Numbered from the stretch's first letter, positions 1-9,169 are shown. The stretch is 64,000 nt of DNA from Flavobacteriales bacterium (GCA_016703105.1 JADJCS010000001.1:186001-250000), one strand, 5' to 3'. The notes: generated from the letters alone by a model not told the origin. Program-made: numbers and translations.

Positions 1-689
1 GTCATGATCCGGTCGTAGAGCGGGAGCGTGCCCACATTGACATTTACGGTATCGCCTTCAGCTGGGATCCTGATCGGGCCGTACGCGTCGGTGCTCCAAG
101 GTTGAATGGGGCTGAAGGGGAAGAGGTGCCTGGCGGGCTTCAGGCTCAAGCCCATGGGAGCTACTGAGCGCACTTCGGGCAGTGCTTCCACCAGTGCCGC
201 GAGCGACCTGTTAAGAGGCACCTCCAAGTGGTCATCGTTCCGGAGCAGGTAAGCCTCCGGAAGGCCGATGGCATGGGCCACTTGCACCGCATCGGCCCCG
301 GCCTTCAAGCGCACCAGGTAGCGCTGTGTTTGGCCGGGCCAGGGCCCTAGCACCATTCCGTTCACGAACAAATGGCCGTTGCGGATGCGCACGGTATCCC
401 CCGGCAGACCTACGATCCGCTTGACCAGAAGTTGGCGCCGCCCCATGCGCACATCATCCTGTGCTGGATCGCGGAAGACCGCGACGTCCCCGCGTTGGAA
501 CCCGGTCCATACGGGCCAGCGCTGTACCGCCACCACATCACCGGGCACCAAGGTGGCGAACATGCTGGTGCTTTGCACGATCACCCAGCGCAACACGAAA
601 GTGTGTACAAGGATCAGCAGCACCATGGCCTGCAGGAAAGCCCGGGTCCAAGAGCTCAGCCCGCGCCAACGTTCCCCCAGTGATCGCAT
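1..689 (-). CDS. lepB: Signal peptidase I, second copy (3' end outside window)
   Basis: Membrane serine protease that removes signal peptides from exported proteins. The protein starts at 689 and runs off the window edge, giving at least 229 residues. A hydrophobic segment at about residues 18-38 is followed by QSTSMFATLVPGD, with Ser42 as probable nucleophile. VKRIVGLPGDTVRIRNG carries Lys90 as probable general base and is the family's best conserved block. The stretch at the window edge (YGPIRIPAEGDTV) also matches the family. It lacks the long N-terminal membrane extension of the neighbouring copy and lies 38 bp downstream of it, probably in the same operon. Family assignment is secure; the specialised role of this copy is unknown. 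Confidence 0.9.
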   Translation of the reverse strand, partial: MRSLGERWRGLSSWTRAFLQAMVLLILVHTFVLRWVIVQSTSMFATLVPGDVVAVQRWPVWTGFQRGDVAVFRDPAQDDVRMGRRQLLVKRIVGLPGDTVRIRNGHLFVNGMVLGPWPGQTQRYLVRLKAGADAVQVAHAIGLPEAYLLRNDDHLEVPLNRSLAALVEALPEVRSVAPMGLSLKPARHLFPFSPIQPWSTDAYGPIRIPAEGDTVNVNVGTLPLYDRIM

Positions 690-727
690 CGGTCCGGACA
701 AAGCTCGCCGATCGCGGTACCGACCCC

Positions 728-2281
728 TTACTTGCGTCCTACCAAGGTGAAGAGACGCTTCCAGCGAATGCCTGTGTAGGGATCCTTGGTGAACCAGATC
801 AGCACCGCCTTGCCCACCACATGGTCATGCGGCACGAAGCCCCAGAAGCGCGCATCCTGCGAGCGGTGGCGGTTGTCGCCCATCAGCCAGAAGTAGTCCT
901 GCTGGAAGGTGTAGCTCGTGGCTTCCTTGCCGTTGATGAGGATCCGTCCACCTTCCACACGCACATCGTTGTGCTCGTACACCCGGATCGCACGCTCGTA
1001 GAGCGGAAGGTTGTGCAGGTCCAAGGCAAGGGTCGCGCCCTTCTTCGGGATCCACAGCGGGCCGAAGTTGTCCTCGCTCCAATCATAGTCCGGGTGGTTG
1101 GGGAAATAGGGCCATTTGTGGTACGGTGAGGCATAGCCCTTCGGATGGTCCTGGCGCGTCATGTTCACCACGTTGTTGAAGGTCTTCAGTTTGGCCGCGT
1201 TCGCCTCGGTGAGCGGGATGCTCACACCGCCGTTCTCACCGGGGGAGAGGTCGTCCGGACTGATGTCGTACTGTTCCTTCAGCATCCGTTCGTTGAACCG
1301 GTCCTTCAGTATGAATTCGTAGCCGTACTGCGCCATGCCGGGCAGGTCCTGTTGCTCGCCGTTGATGAATACGAAGCCATGTCGGACTTCGATCGTGTCA
1401 CCGGCAACAGCAACACAGCGCTTGATGTAGTTCTCCTTCTTGTCCAGCGGCCGCACCAAAATGCCACCGGTCTCCACTTGCCGCACCTGTCCATCCACCA
1501 TGTTCAACATCTTGAACTTCGGGTCGTGGATCTTGTCGCGACCGTAGTCGCGCACCAGTTGGTAGTAGCTCTGGTTCTGGAAATTGGCCACCACGGTATC
1601 GCCCTCGGGGAAGTTGAAGACCACCGCATCACCGCGTTGCGGATCGCCGAAGCCCGGCAGGCGCCGATAGGGTTGCTTGAACCACTCCACGAAGCTGGGC
1701 ATGCTCGCGGTGAAGGGCATGGTGTGGTGCGTGAAGGGGAAGGTGAGCGGGGTCATCGGCATGCGCGGGCCGTAGCTCAACTTGCTCACGAAGAGATAAT
1801 CGCCCACCAGCAGGCTCTTCTCCATGGAAGGCGTAGGAATGGTGAAGGCCTCGAAGGTGAAGGTGCGGAACACCGTAGCGACGATCACCGCGAAAAGGAT
1901 CGCATCGCCCCATTGGCCCAACCGCCCGCGCTTGCGTTGTGCTACAGGAATTGGACCCACGTACGCGTGCTTCGGCGAGAACACCAGCTGCGGGATCTTC
2001 ACCCATGGCAAGAGCACCATGATCACATGGTCCTTGAAAGTGCGCTCGCTCAGCGTGATACTGATGTTCACGTTCAGGATCAGGAACACGAGCAGATTCA
2101 CACCCGGCACCAGGAAGAGGAAGATCCACCACCAAGGCTTGCCGCTCAGCTTCAGCCAGATCAACAGGTTGTAGCCTGGTACGAAGCCTTCCCAGGCTGG
2201 GCGACCCGCTTTCACGAAGTATTTCCAAAGGCATGCGAACAGCACGCCGATATAGGCGAAGAGGAAGAGGTAAGGGATCAT
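728..2281 (-). CDS. lepB: Signal peptidase I, long Bacteroidota form
   Basis: Signal peptidase I of 517 residues, about twice the length of the E. coli-type catalytic domain. Residues 1-100 hold several hydrophobic segments, a membrane extension seen in Bacteroidota enzymes. A further membrane segment at about 125-140 leads into FTIPTPSMEKSLLVGD, where Ser152 is the expected nucleophile, and NYIKRCVAVAGD, where Lys287 is the expected base. Near the C terminus YFWLMGDNRHRSQDARFWG is the conserved box E. A large insertion lies between the Ser and Lys blocks and another between Lys and box E. It follows dapB by 97 bp in the parAB-dapB gene string and is followed by a second signal peptidase gene. 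Confidence 0.95.
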   Translation of the reverse strand: MIPYLFLFAYIGVLFACLWKYFVKAGRPAWEGFVPGYNLLIWLKLSGKPWWWIFLFLVPGVNLLVFLILNVNISITLSERTFKDHVIMVLLPWVKIPQLVFSPKHAYVGPIPVAQRKRGRLGQWGDAILFAVIVATVFRTFTFEAFTIPTPSMEKSLLVGDYLFVSKLSYGPRMPMTPLTFPFTHHTMPFTASMPSFVEWFKQPYRRLPGFGDPQRGDAVVFNFPEGDTVVANFQNQSYYQLVRDYGRDKIHDPKFKMLNMVDGQVRQVETGGILVRPLDKKENYIKRCVAVAGDTIEVRHGFVFINGEQQDLPGMAQYGYEFILKDRFNERMLKEQYDISPDDLSPGENGGVSIPLTEANAAKLKTFNNVVNMTRQDHPKGYASPYHKWPYFPNHPDYDWSEDNFGPLWIPKKGATLALDLHNLPLYERAIRVYEHNDVRVEGGRILINGKEATSYTFQQDYFWLMGDNRHRSQDARFWGFVPHDHVVGKAVLIWFTKDPYTGIRWKRLFTLVGRK

Positions 2282-2378
2282 CGGCTGCGAAGGTGCGCAA
2301 CGGATCGCAGAAGCGCCCGGGACGTTGTATGAACGGGCGATCGTTTACGGGGACGGGACGATGGTGCGAGGTCCGGGT

Positions 2379-3131
2379 TCAACCCAGCACATCCTCCATG
2401 GTGAACAAGCCCTGCCGCTTCTGAACGGGATCCGCGAGCCACTCCGCCGCGAGCACCGCGCCCGTAGAGAAACCGGTCCGCCCGAAGGCCTCGTGGGTGA
2501 TGATGATCCGGTCGGCCGCGCTGGTCCAACTCACGCTGTGTTTTCCGGGGACTTCACCGGTGCGCTCGCTTTGGATCTCGACAGGGGCAGGGGCAGGAGC
2601 GGGGGCATGACCGTCCGTTCGCCCCTGCGCCTGCTCCTGGTCCTTGAGCTTCCACCCCGAATACCGCTGGGTCCGCAGATCGATATCCCGCGCCAGCGTG
2701 ATCGCTGTGCCGCTGGGAGCGTCGAGCTTGTGGATGTGGTGGATCTCATCGAGATGGACGTTGTACTGCGCCTGTGTATCCATCAACTGCGCCAGCAGAC
2801 GGTTCACGCGGAAAAAGAGGTTCACCCCGATGCTGAAGTTGCTCGCCCAAAGCACCGAGCCCTTTTTCTCGGCGACAACCTGCTGCACCTCGTGCAAATG
2901 ATCGTACCAACCCGTGGTGCCCACCACCACCGGCACACCGGCTTCCACGCACAGCCGGATGTTCGCTACCGCATGCTCCGGCCGGCTGAACTCGATGGCC
3001 ACGTCCATTCCCTTCGGTGAAGAGCCCGCGTTCGCGGCGTGTACTTCCAGGCCGATCGTATGCCCGCGCTGCCGTGCGACCTGTGCAATGGCCTGGCCCA
3101 TTTTTCCGGTGCCGTAGAGAGCGATGTTCAT
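2379..3131 (-). CDS. dapB: 4-hydroxy-tetrahydrodipicolinate reductase
   Basis: NAD(P)H-dependent reductase of the diaminopimelate/lysine pathway, cytoplasmic, 250 residues. The N terminus MNIALYGTGKMGQ is the Rossmann dinucleotide-binding motif, so the start at 3131 is preferred over an in-frame codon 33 bases upstream. VVVGTTGWYD and SNFSIGVNLFF are conserved family blocks, EIHHIHKLDAPSGTA contains the catalytic His and Lys/substrate-binding region, and EAFGRTGFSTGAV lies near the C terminus. A low-complexity proline/alanine stretch (APAPAPAP) sits at about residues 185-195. Neighbours are DUF5683 upstream and lepB downstream, an arrangement known in Bacteroidota. Confidence 0.95.
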   Translation of the reverse strand: MNIALYGTGKMGQAIAQVARQRGHTIGLEVHAANAGSSPKGMDVAIEFSRPEHAVANIRLCVEAGVPVVVGTTGWYDHLHEVQQVVAEKKGSVLWASNFSIGVNLFFRVNRLLAQLMDTQAQYNVHLDEIHHIHKLDAPSGTAITLARDIDLRTQRYSGWKLKDQEQAQGRTDGHAPAPAPAPVEIQSERTGEVPGKHSVSWTSAADRIIITHEAFGRTGFSTGAVLAAEWLADPVQKRQGLFTMEDVLG

Positions 3132-3186
3132 GGCGTGAAGATGGGTAGCATCCCGCAACCGCAACGAAAGAAGGGGAGCGAACGGA

Positions 3187-3741
3187 TCAGAGCCGAAGCT
3201 GGAGCGTCACCCCGAGCGCTCCCTGCGCCGCTATAGGCAGCGAGGGCCGCAGCTCCATCGAAAGATCCTCGCCCACATCGAACCGCACAAAGTGCGCGTC
3301 CACGGTAGCATCCACGATATTGAGCACATAGACCAGCCCGATCGCCAGGTAGCTCATGTCCAACCAACGGCGATAGGTATCTGCCACGTCGCGCACCGCC
3401 GCTGAACTGAATTCACCGTTGAACTCATCCACCGTGTTCGGGTCGTTATCGACCAGGGCGACGTAGGCGTTCTTGTAGCGATTGTACTGGCGCGTGTTTT
3501 CTATCAGGAAATAGGTGCTCACTCCGAAGGCGGCGGCTACGATGGGCACTTTCCAATACTTGCGGTTGTACACCTGGCCCGCGCCCGGGAGAAGCGCGCT
3601 ATAGAGCGTGGCGCGCCCGGGTTTGTGGCGTTCCTTCCAAGTGAGGACGCGTGCGGTATCCGCAAGCGTGATCGCACTGTCCGATTGCGCCCCGGCGGTC
3701 AAGGCGACCGCGAGGCAGCAAGGCAGGAGCAGCGCACGCAT
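3187..3741 (-). CDS. DUF5683 domain membrane-associated protein
   Basis: Protein of 184 residues with a signal peptide (MRALLLPCCLAVALTAGA, cleavage near AQS). The body shows the DUF5683 pattern: PGRATLYSALLPGAGQVYNRKYWK followed by hydrophobic segments (VPIVAAAFGVSTYFLI and YLAIGLVYVLNIVDATVDAHF). It ends in a short beta-rich tail. Function is unknown. It lies 3 bp after parB and 55 bp before dapB on the same strand, so it is probably cotranscribed with the partition genes; this gene order is conserved in many Bacteroidota. Family assignment rests on motif recognition and genomic context. Confidence 0.85.
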   Translation of the reverse strand: MRALLLPCCLAVALTAGAQSDSAITLADTARVLTWKERHKPGRATLYSALLPGAGQVYNRKYWKVPIVAAAFGVSTYFLIENTRQYNRYKNAYVALVDNDPNTVDEFNGEFSSAAVRDVADTYRRWLDMSYLAIGLVYVLNIVDATVDAHFVRFDVGEDLSMELRPSLPIAAQGALGVTLQLRL

Positions 3742-3744
3742 GGG

Positions 3745-4635
3745 CTAGGCGCCCAGCTTGGCCAGGATCGCGGCGAGTTCGTCGGAGGTGCGGAAACCGA
3801 GCTCGATGCGGCCCTTGCCTTGGGCGTCCTGCTTCACCACCACCTTCGTGCCGAAGCGTTCGCTCAGCCGTTTCGCGGTCTGTTTGTGCAGAGTGCCGTT
3901 CATGCGCGCACCGCCGAGGGAGAGAGAGCCCTTCTTGCTGGAGCGGGCGAGATCCTCCACCTCACGAACGCTCAGCTGGCTTTCCACAATGCGGCGGAAC
4001 AGATCCACCTGCTGCGCCGGATCGCTCACGGCCAGGAGCGCACGGGCGTGGCCCATGCCCAACTGCCGCTGCCGGATGCCCATCTGCACTTCCGGTGGGA
4101 GTTTCAACAGGCGCAGGTAGTTCGTGACCGTAGTGCGGTCCTTGCCCACCTTGGCGCTCAGCGGTTGCTGCGTCAGTTTCACTTCGTCGATGAGGCGTTC
4201 GAAGCTGATGGCCACTTCGATCGCGTCCAGGTCTTCGCGCTGGATATTCTCCACCAATGCCATTTCCAACATGGCCTCGTCGTTGGCGATGCGGATGTAG
4301 GCAGGGATCTCGGTGAGCCCTGCGGCCTGGCTGGCCCTGTACCGGCGTTCGCCGCTGATGAGCTGGTACTTGTCATAGCCCACCTTGCGCACGGTGACGG
4401 GCTGGATCACCCCCAACTCACGGATGCTGTTGCTCAGTTCGGTGAGCGCCTCCGGGCTGAAGTGGGTGCGCGGCTGGAAGGGGTTGGGCTCGATCCAACT
4501 GATGGAGATGGAGGCGACGTTGCCCGCCACGCGCTGCGCGCCGAACTCGGGCACGGGGCTGCGTTCGGTGATATCGGTGCCGGAATCCTCCAGCAGGGCG
4601 CTCAGGCCACGGCCCAGCCCACGTTTCTTGGTCAT
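3745..4635 (-). CDS. parB: Chromosome partitioning protein ParB
   Basis: DNA-binding CTPase-type partition protein that loads on parS sites and works with ParA in chromosome segregation, 296 residues. It begins KKRGLGRGLSALL, typical of the family. WIEPNPFQPRTHFSPEAL and LISGERRYRASQAAGL are the N-terminal ParB/CTP-binding motifs, and MALVENIQREDLDAIE precedes the helix-turn-helix (LSAKVGKDRTTVTNYLRLLKLP). The C-terminal part is the dimerisation domain. Its start overlaps the parA stop by 4 bases, so the two are translationally coupled. No clear parS site was found close to the gene. Confidence 0.96.
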   Translation of the reverse strand: MTKKRGLGRGLSALLEDSGTDITERSPVPEFGAQRVAGNVASISISWIEPNPFQPRTHFSPEALTELSNSIRELGVIQPVTVRKVGYDKYQLISGERRYRASQAAGLTEIPAYIRIANDEAMLEMALVENIQREDLDAIEVAISFERLIDEVKLTQQPLSAKVGKDRTTVTNYLRLLKLPPEVQMGIRQRQLGMGHARALLAVSDPAQQVDLFRRIVESQLSVREVEDLARSSKKGSLSLGGARMNGTLHKQTAKRLSERFGTKVVVKQDAQGKGRIELGFRTSDELAAILAKLGA

Positions 4636-5447
4636 TGTTCCTCGGGGATGGCGATGGTGCGCTGGTGTTCAGGGATGCGGGTCATGCTGTTCTTCTGCAG
4701 GATCTCGCGCGCCAGGTTCAGGTAGTTCACGGCGCCTTTGCTGCTGGCGTCGTGCATGATGATGGTCTGGCCATGGCTCGGCGCCTCGCCCAGAGCCACA
4801 TTGCGATGGATCACGGTATCGAACACGAGTTGCTGGAAGTGGGTCTTCACTTCTTCCACCACTTGGTTCGCCAGGCGAAGGCGACTGTCATACATGGTGA
4901 GCAACATGCCCTCGATCATCAGCTCGGTGTTGAGCCGTTGCTGCACGATCTTGATGGTGTTCAGCAATTTGCCCAGGCCCTCCAGTGCGAAGTATTCACA
5001 CTGGACGGGCACGATCACGCTGTCCGCTGCGGTCAATGCGTTTACGGTGACCAGGCCCAGGCTCGGGCTGCAGTCCACAATGATCAGGTCGTACAGGTCG
5101 CGCAGCGGATCCAGCACGTTCTTCATCTGCCGCTCCCGATCGGCCATGTCGATCATCTCTATCTCGGCGCCCACCAGGTCGATGTGCCCGGGCAGGATGT
5201 CCAGGTTCGGGTTGTCGGTCTGTAGGATCACCTCCTGTGCGGGGGTGTTGTTGATGATGCATTCATAGATGCTGGCCTTCACGGTGCGCGGATCGAAGCC
5301 GACGCCGCTGGTGGCGTTCGCCTGCGGGTCGGCGTCCACCAACAAGGTGCGGCGCTCCAGCACGCCGAAGCAGGCGGCCAGGTTGATGGCGGTGGTGGTC
5401 TTGCCCACACCGCCTTTCTGGTTCACGATGGTGATGATCTTGGCCAT
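4632..5447 (-). CDS. parA: Chromosome partitioning ATPase ParA
   Basis: Deviant-Walker ATPase of the MinD/ParA family, 271 residues, which drives ParB-parS segregation along the nucleoid. The start at 5447 gives MAKIITIVNQKGGVGKTTT, with the deviant Walker A motif at residues 10-18; an in-frame codon 30 bases upstream would only add an unconserved tail. LLVDADPQANATSG is the A' box and YDLIIVDCSPSLGLVT the Walker B region. The C terminus carries a short unconserved extension (MTRIPEHQRTIAIPEEQ). It is first in the parA-parB-DUF5683-dapB-lepB-lepB string. Confidence 0.96.
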   Translation of the reverse strand: MAKIITIVNQKGGVGKTTTAINLAACFGVLERRTLLVDADPQANATSGVGFDPRTVKASIYECIINNTPAQEVILQTDNPNLDILPGHIDLVGAEIEMIDMADRERQMKNVLDPLRDLYDLIIVDCSPSLGLVTVNALTAADSVIVPVQCEYFALEGLGKLLNTIKIVQQRLNTELMIEGMLLTMYDSRLRLANQVVEEVKTHFQQLVFDTVIHRNVALGEAPSHGQTIIMHDASSKGAVNYLNLAREILQKNSMTRIPEHQRTIAIPEEQ

Positions 5448-5604
5448 GTGTTCGTGGTGCGTAACGCGATCGGCCAAAGCGTTGGGTCAACGGTTACGAC
5501 GGGCGCAAAGAAGGGACGTACCGGACCCAAATGCCTGTTGATAAACAGGTGATTTTTGAACAACTCAATGTGGGCGCACCATTCCGATCCGATGGGACCG
5601 AAGA

Positions 5605-5970
5605 TCAGATGTCCTTGCGATCGAGATCCTCGAAATCGACGCGGGTGAAGCGGTCCCCGGAGGAGTGGATGTCAGAGGATCCCTCCACTGGACGATGGGT
5701 GTCCTGTTGGATATACTCGCCGGAGGCCTTGAGCCGGTCGATCTCCTCGAACGCTTGCTGCAGGCCGTCCATGAACTTCTCGAAGTCCTCCTTGTAGAGG
5801 AAGATCTTGTGCTTCTCGTAGCTGGCCGAACCGTCATCGTTCGTGTGCTTCTTGCTCTCCGTGATGGTTAGGAACAGGTCCCGCCCACGGGTGCTCTTCA
5901 CGTCGAAGAAGTAGGTCCGCTTTCCGGCACGCACCGCTTTCGAGTACACATCCTCACGATCGTCCACCAT
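5605..5970 (-). CDS. PUR-alpha family (DUF3276) nucleic-acid-binding protein
   Basis: Small protein of 121 residues. The start at 5970 (MVDDREDVYSKAVRAGKRTYFFDVK) fits the family better than the upstream in-frame codon at 6024. DVKSTRGRDLFLTITESKK and KHKIFLYKEDFEKFMDGL are the characteristic PUR repeat motifs of the Bacteroidota DUF3276 family, which bind single-stranded DNA or RNA in characterised relatives. The C-terminal 30 residues are polar and probably disordered. A good -7 box (TATCTTTG on the minus strand, 5995-6002) lies 25 bases upstream of the start. The gene stands alone. Confidence 0.88.
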   Translation of the reverse strand: MVDDREDVYSKAVRAGKRTYFFDVKSTRGRDLFLTITESKKHTNDDGSASYEKHKIFLYKEDFEKFMDGLQQAFEEIDRLKASGEYIQQDTHRPVEGSSDIHSSGDRFTRVDFEDLDRKDI

Positions 5971-5994
5971 GACGCAGGGTCGATTTGGGTCTAT

Positions 5995-6002
5995 CAAAGA
6001 TA
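5995..6002 (-). promoter_or_regulatory. -7 promoter element for the PUR-alpha gene
   Basis: Read on the minus strand this is TATCTTTG, a perfect match to the Bacteroidota TAnnTTTG element. It lies 24 bases before the start codon at 5970, a usual spacing for a short leader. No convincing -33 element was seen. Confidence 0.6.
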
Positions 6003-6041
6003 GAAGGACCTTCGAGCCCCGCAAGTCTCTACGCCTGAGGC

Positions 6042-7922
6042 TCAGGCGCGTTGACGGGCCTCCTCCAGCAGTTGCTCTTGGTGGAGTTTGGCATAGGCAC
6101 CGGCCCTTGCCAGCAGATCCACATGGCGGCCTTCTTCGATAATGCGCCCGTCCTCCAGCACCAGGATGTGGTCCGCGTCCTGCACCGCGCTGATGCGGTG
6201 GCTGATGATGATGGTGGTGCGCCCACCCGAACGCGCTTTGCGCAGGTCGCGCAGGATGGCTTCCTCTGTGGCCGTGTCCACCGCGCTCAAGGGGTCGTCC
6301 AGGAGCAGTATGCGAGGGGATGTGGCCAGGGCCCTCGCGATGCTCACACGCTGCTTTTGGCCACCGCTCAGCGTCACGCCGCGCTCGCCCAAGAGGGTAT
6401 CGTAGCCCTTCGGGAACGAGCGGATATTTTCGTCCACCTGTGCGGCACGCGCGGCCTCCGCGATCAGTTCGTGCTCGTGCCGGTCCTTGCCGAAGGCGAT
6501 GTTGTTGACGATGCTATCACTGAAGAGGAAAACGTCCTGCGGTACGTAGCCGATGCGCTTCCGCAAAGCGGCCAGTTCGAACTGTTGGATCGGGGAACCA
6601 TCAATGGCGATCGAGCCCTCCGTGGCATCGTAGTGCCGCACGATCAGATCGGCCACGGTGCTCTTGCCGGACCCGGTATGGCCCACGATCGCGAGCGTAC
6701 CGCCTGCGGGCACATGGAAGCTGACATGGTCCAAGGCCTGTATGCCGGTGTCGGGATAGGTGAAGGAGACGTTCTCGAAACGGATCTCTCCACGTAGGTC
6801 ATTGGGGGCCAATGTTCCACCGGTGATGGCTGGCTGCTGGTCCAGGAACTCGTTGATGCGTTCCATGCTCGCGCTGGCCTGCTGCACCAAGGAGGTCACC
6901 CAACCCACGGAAGCGAAGGGCCAGGTGAGCATGTTCACGTAGATGATGAACTCCGCGATACGCCCGACACTTACCGTGGGGTCACCCGCGATCAACTTGC
7001 TGCCGCCGATGAACACCGTGAGCACCGAACTCACTCCAATGAGCAGTTGGATGGCCGGCATGAACAAGGCGTCCACCTTGGCTTGTGCCAGGCTCAGGGT
7101 CCGGTAGCGCAGCGAGGACGAACGGAACCGCTCGGAGGCTTGGTGTTCCTGGGCGTACGCCTTCAACACCCGGATCCCGCTGAAGCTCTCCTGGGCCAGT
7201 GTGCTCAAAGTGCTCTGTTGCCTCTGCACATCCATGCTCCGACGATTGATCAGGTCGCTCACGCGGTAGATGACCAGGCTCATGAGCGGTAGCGGGAGCA
7301 GGGTCCATAGGGTTAGCTCCGCGTTCACGTGCAGCATGAAGCCGATGCACATCACGAAGAGCACCACCAGGTTGATGGTATACATCACCGCAGGTCCGAG
7401 GTACATGCGCACTTTGCTCACATCCTCGCTGATGCGGTTCATCAGGTCGCCCGTGCTGCTGCGTTTGTAGAACGCCCGGTCCAGCCGCTGATAATGCTCG
7501 TACACCCTGTTCTTCAGATCGTACTCGATAAGGCGGCTCACCACGATGATGGTCTGGCGCATGAAGAACATGAACAGACCCTTCAAGAGCGCGAACACCA
7601 GGTAGAGTATCGCCAACAGCAGCGCGCAACCGGTCACGGTGGCCAGGATCGCCTCATCGCTTCCCAATTCGTTCAACCGGCCTTCGAGGTCAAGGCCGGT
7701 CCACCCCACCCACATATCCAAGGTGGAGGGGATGGTGATATGCCGCTGGTCCGGTGGAAGGTCCGCCTGGCGAATGCCCGCAGCGATCAGATCCACCGCC
7801 TCCCGCACCACCTGCGGGCTGTACACCGCGAAGAGATTGCTCAGGATGATGAAGAGCACGCCGAGGAGCAATCGACCACTGTACTTGGCGAAGTAGGGGT
7901 TGAGCTTCAGGAGCGGTCGCAT
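6042..7922 (-). CDS. ABC transporter, fused permease and ATPase
   Basis: Half-transporter of 626 residues of the multidrug/lipid exporter type (MsbA/MdlB-like), inner membrane. The N-terminal 340 residues contain six membrane segments. The ATPase domain carries Walker A (GHTGSGKST), Q-loop (GYVPQDVFLFSDS), signature (LSGGQKQR), Walker B (ILLLDDPLSAVD) and H-loop (IISHRISAV). As a half-transporter it presumably forms a homodimer, since no partner gene is adjacent. Substrate cannot be inferred. A -7 box (TACCTTTG, minus strand) lies at 7979-7986. Confidence 0.93.
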   Translation of the reverse strand: MRPLLKLNPYFAKYSGRLLLGVLFIILSNLFAVYSPQVVREAVDLIAAGIRQADLPPDQRHITIPSTLDMWVGWTGLDLEGRLNELGSDEAILATVTGCALLLAILYLVFALLKGLFMFFMRQTIIVVSRLIEYDLKNRVYEHYQRLDRAFYKRSSTGDLMNRISEDVSKVRMYLGPAVMYTINLVVLFVMCIGFMLHVNAELTLWTLLPLPLMSLVIYRVSDLINRRSMDVQRQQSTLSTLAQESFSGIRVLKAYAQEHQASERFRSSSLRYRTLSLAQAKVDALFMPAIQLLIGVSSVLTVFIGGSKLIAGDPTVSVGRIAEFIIYVNMLTWPFASVGWVTSLVQQASASMERINEFLDQQPAITGGTLAPNDLRGEIRFENVSFTYPDTGIQALDHVSFHVPAGGTLAIVGHTGSGKSTVADLIVRHYDATEGSIAIDGSPIQQFELAALRKRIGYVPQDVFLFSDSIVNNIAFGKDRHEHELIAEAARAAQVDENIRSFPKGYDTLLGERGVTLSGGQKQRVSIARALATSPRILLLDDPLSAVDTATEEAILRDLRKARSGGRTTIIISHRISAVQDADHILVLEDGRIIEEGRHVDLLARAGAYAKLHQEQLLEEARQRA

Positions 7923-7941
7923 CAGGCGCGGACGATCTTGC

Positions 7942-7949
7942 TAGTTTTG
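7942..7949 (+). promoter_or_regulatory. -7 promoter element, plus strand
   Basis: TAGTTTTG matches TAnnTTTG exactly and faces the dehydrogenase-nusB operon starting at 8060. The implied leader of about 100 bases is longer than elsewhere in the window, so this is a candidate only. Confidence 0.4.
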
Positions 7950-7978
7950 CGCCGCCTTCCATCGGGCACGCCGGCCGC

Positions 7979-7986
7979 CAAAGGTA
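7979..7986 (-). promoter_or_regulatory. -7 promoter element for the ABC transporter
   Basis: TACCTTTG on the minus strand, a perfect TAnnTTTG match, 56 bases upstream of the transporter start codon at 7922. It overlaps the divergent control region shared with the dehydrogenase gene. Confidence 0.55.
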
Positions 7987-8059
7987 GCCGCGTACCAGAG
8001 GAAGGTGTACCGGCGGACCACCGCCTGTGCAGGCCCCGCGAGCAACCACGCCCTTTGAA

Positions 8060-9166
8060 ATGACGGTCATGTCCACCCGCACAAGGACCCACGAGGAAAC
8101 GGCCGTGATCGGCCGCATGGAACTGCACGACCACGAGGAGGTGCTTTTCTGTTACGATCGTCCAACCGGCTTGCGTGCGATCATCGCGGTGCATGATACC
8201 ACCCTGGGCCCGGCGCTCGGCGGCACACGCATGTGGCCTTATGCCTCGGAGACCGAAGCGTTGAACGATGTGATGCGCCTGAGCCGCGGCATGACCTACA
8301 AGAGCGCGCTGGCCGGTCTCGACCTGGGTGGAGGCAAAGCCGTGATCATCGGCGATGCCCGCACCCAGAAGACCGAGGCGATGTTCCGCCGGTTCGGGCG
8401 TTTCGTAGACAGTCTCAACGGTCGCTATATCACCGCCGAAGATGTGGGCATGAGCACCGCCGAGATGGTGAACATCCGCAAGGAGACCCGTCACGTGGCC
8501 GGCTTGCCGGAGAGTATGGGGGGGAGTGGCGATCCCAGTCCCGTCACCGCCTTCGGTGTGTTCTGTGGAATGAAGGCGGCCGCCAAGACCGCATACGGAA
8601 GTGATGACCTGAGCGGACGCAAAGTGGCTGTTCAGGGCGCGGGCAACGTGGGTCGCTACCTCACGGGATATTTGGTGAAAGAGGGGGCGAAGGTCTTCCT
8701 CACCGATATCCACGACGACAAACTCGCCGCCATCAAGGCCGAGCACCCCGCGATCACCATCGTGAAGCCGGACGAGGTCTATGACCTGGACGTGGACATC
8801 TATTCCCCCTGTGCATTGGGCGCTACGGTGAACGATAATACATTGACACGATTGAAGTGTTCCGTGATCGCCGGTGCCGCGAACAACCAGCTCGCCGATG
8901 AAAGCGTGCATGGCCCCGCGGTGATCGAGAAGGGCATCCTCTACGCACCTGATTTCCTCATCAACGCAGGGGGCATCATCAACTGTGCCTGGGAACGCAA
9001 GGGCTATGACCGGGGTGCGGCCATGGCCCAGACCCAGGACATCTACAACACCGCGCTCCGCATCTTCAAAGCGAGCGCCGAAGGCAATATCCCCACTTAC
9101 CTGGCCGCCAACCAGGCCGCCGAACAACGCGTGCGTAGTATGCACGAGGCCGGCCTGAGCCACTGA
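8060..9166 (+). CDS. Glu/Leu/Phe/Val dehydrogenase (leucine dehydrogenase type)
   Basis: NAD-dependent oxidative deaminase of branched-chain or aromatic amino acids, 368 residues, cytoplasmic. TLGPALGGTRMWPY and SRGMTYKSALAGLDLGGGK contain the substrate-binding glycines and catalytic Lys; GDPSPVTAFGV precedes the NAD-binding Rossmann motif (VAVQGAGNVGRYL). CALGATVNDNT and VIAGAANNQLA are the conserved C-terminal blocks. The length and DPSPVTA segment fit leucine/valine dehydrogenase better than glutamate dehydrogenase. The start is uncertain between 8060 and an ATG at 8069. nusB follows after 3 bases, so the two are probably cotranscribed. Confidence 0.92.
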   Translation: MTVMSTRTRTHEETAVIGRMELHDHEEVLFCYDRPTGLRAIIAVHDTTLGPALGGTRMWPYASETEALNDVMRLSRGMTYKSALAGLDLGGGKAVIIGDARTQKTEAMFRRFGRFVDSLNGRYITAEDVGMSTAEMVNIRKETRHVAGLPESMGGSGDPSPVTAFGVFCGMKAAAKTAYGSDDLSGRKVAVQGAGNVGRYLTGYLVKEGAKVFLTDIHDDKLAAIKAEHPAITIVKPDEVYDLDVDIYSPCALGATVNDNTLTRLKCSVIAGAANNQLADESVHGPAVIEKGILYAPDFLINAGGIINCAWERKGYDRGAAMAQTQDIYNTALRIFKASAEGNIPTYLAANQAAEQRVRSMHEAGLSH

Positions 9167-9169
9167 CCC

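Noticed and set aside
1145..2332. Open frame of 395 codons opposite lepB
   Set aside because: Antisense shadow of the signal peptidase; His/Val-rich composition without domain features.
5534..5549. Hairpin cctgtt-gata-aacagg followed by T-rich sequence
   Set aside because: It has terminator form only on the plus strand, where no gene ends; both flanking genes run on the minus strand.
3745..5604. parS site near parAB
   Set aside because: No sequence close to the TGTTTCACGTGAAACA consensus was found near the genes.
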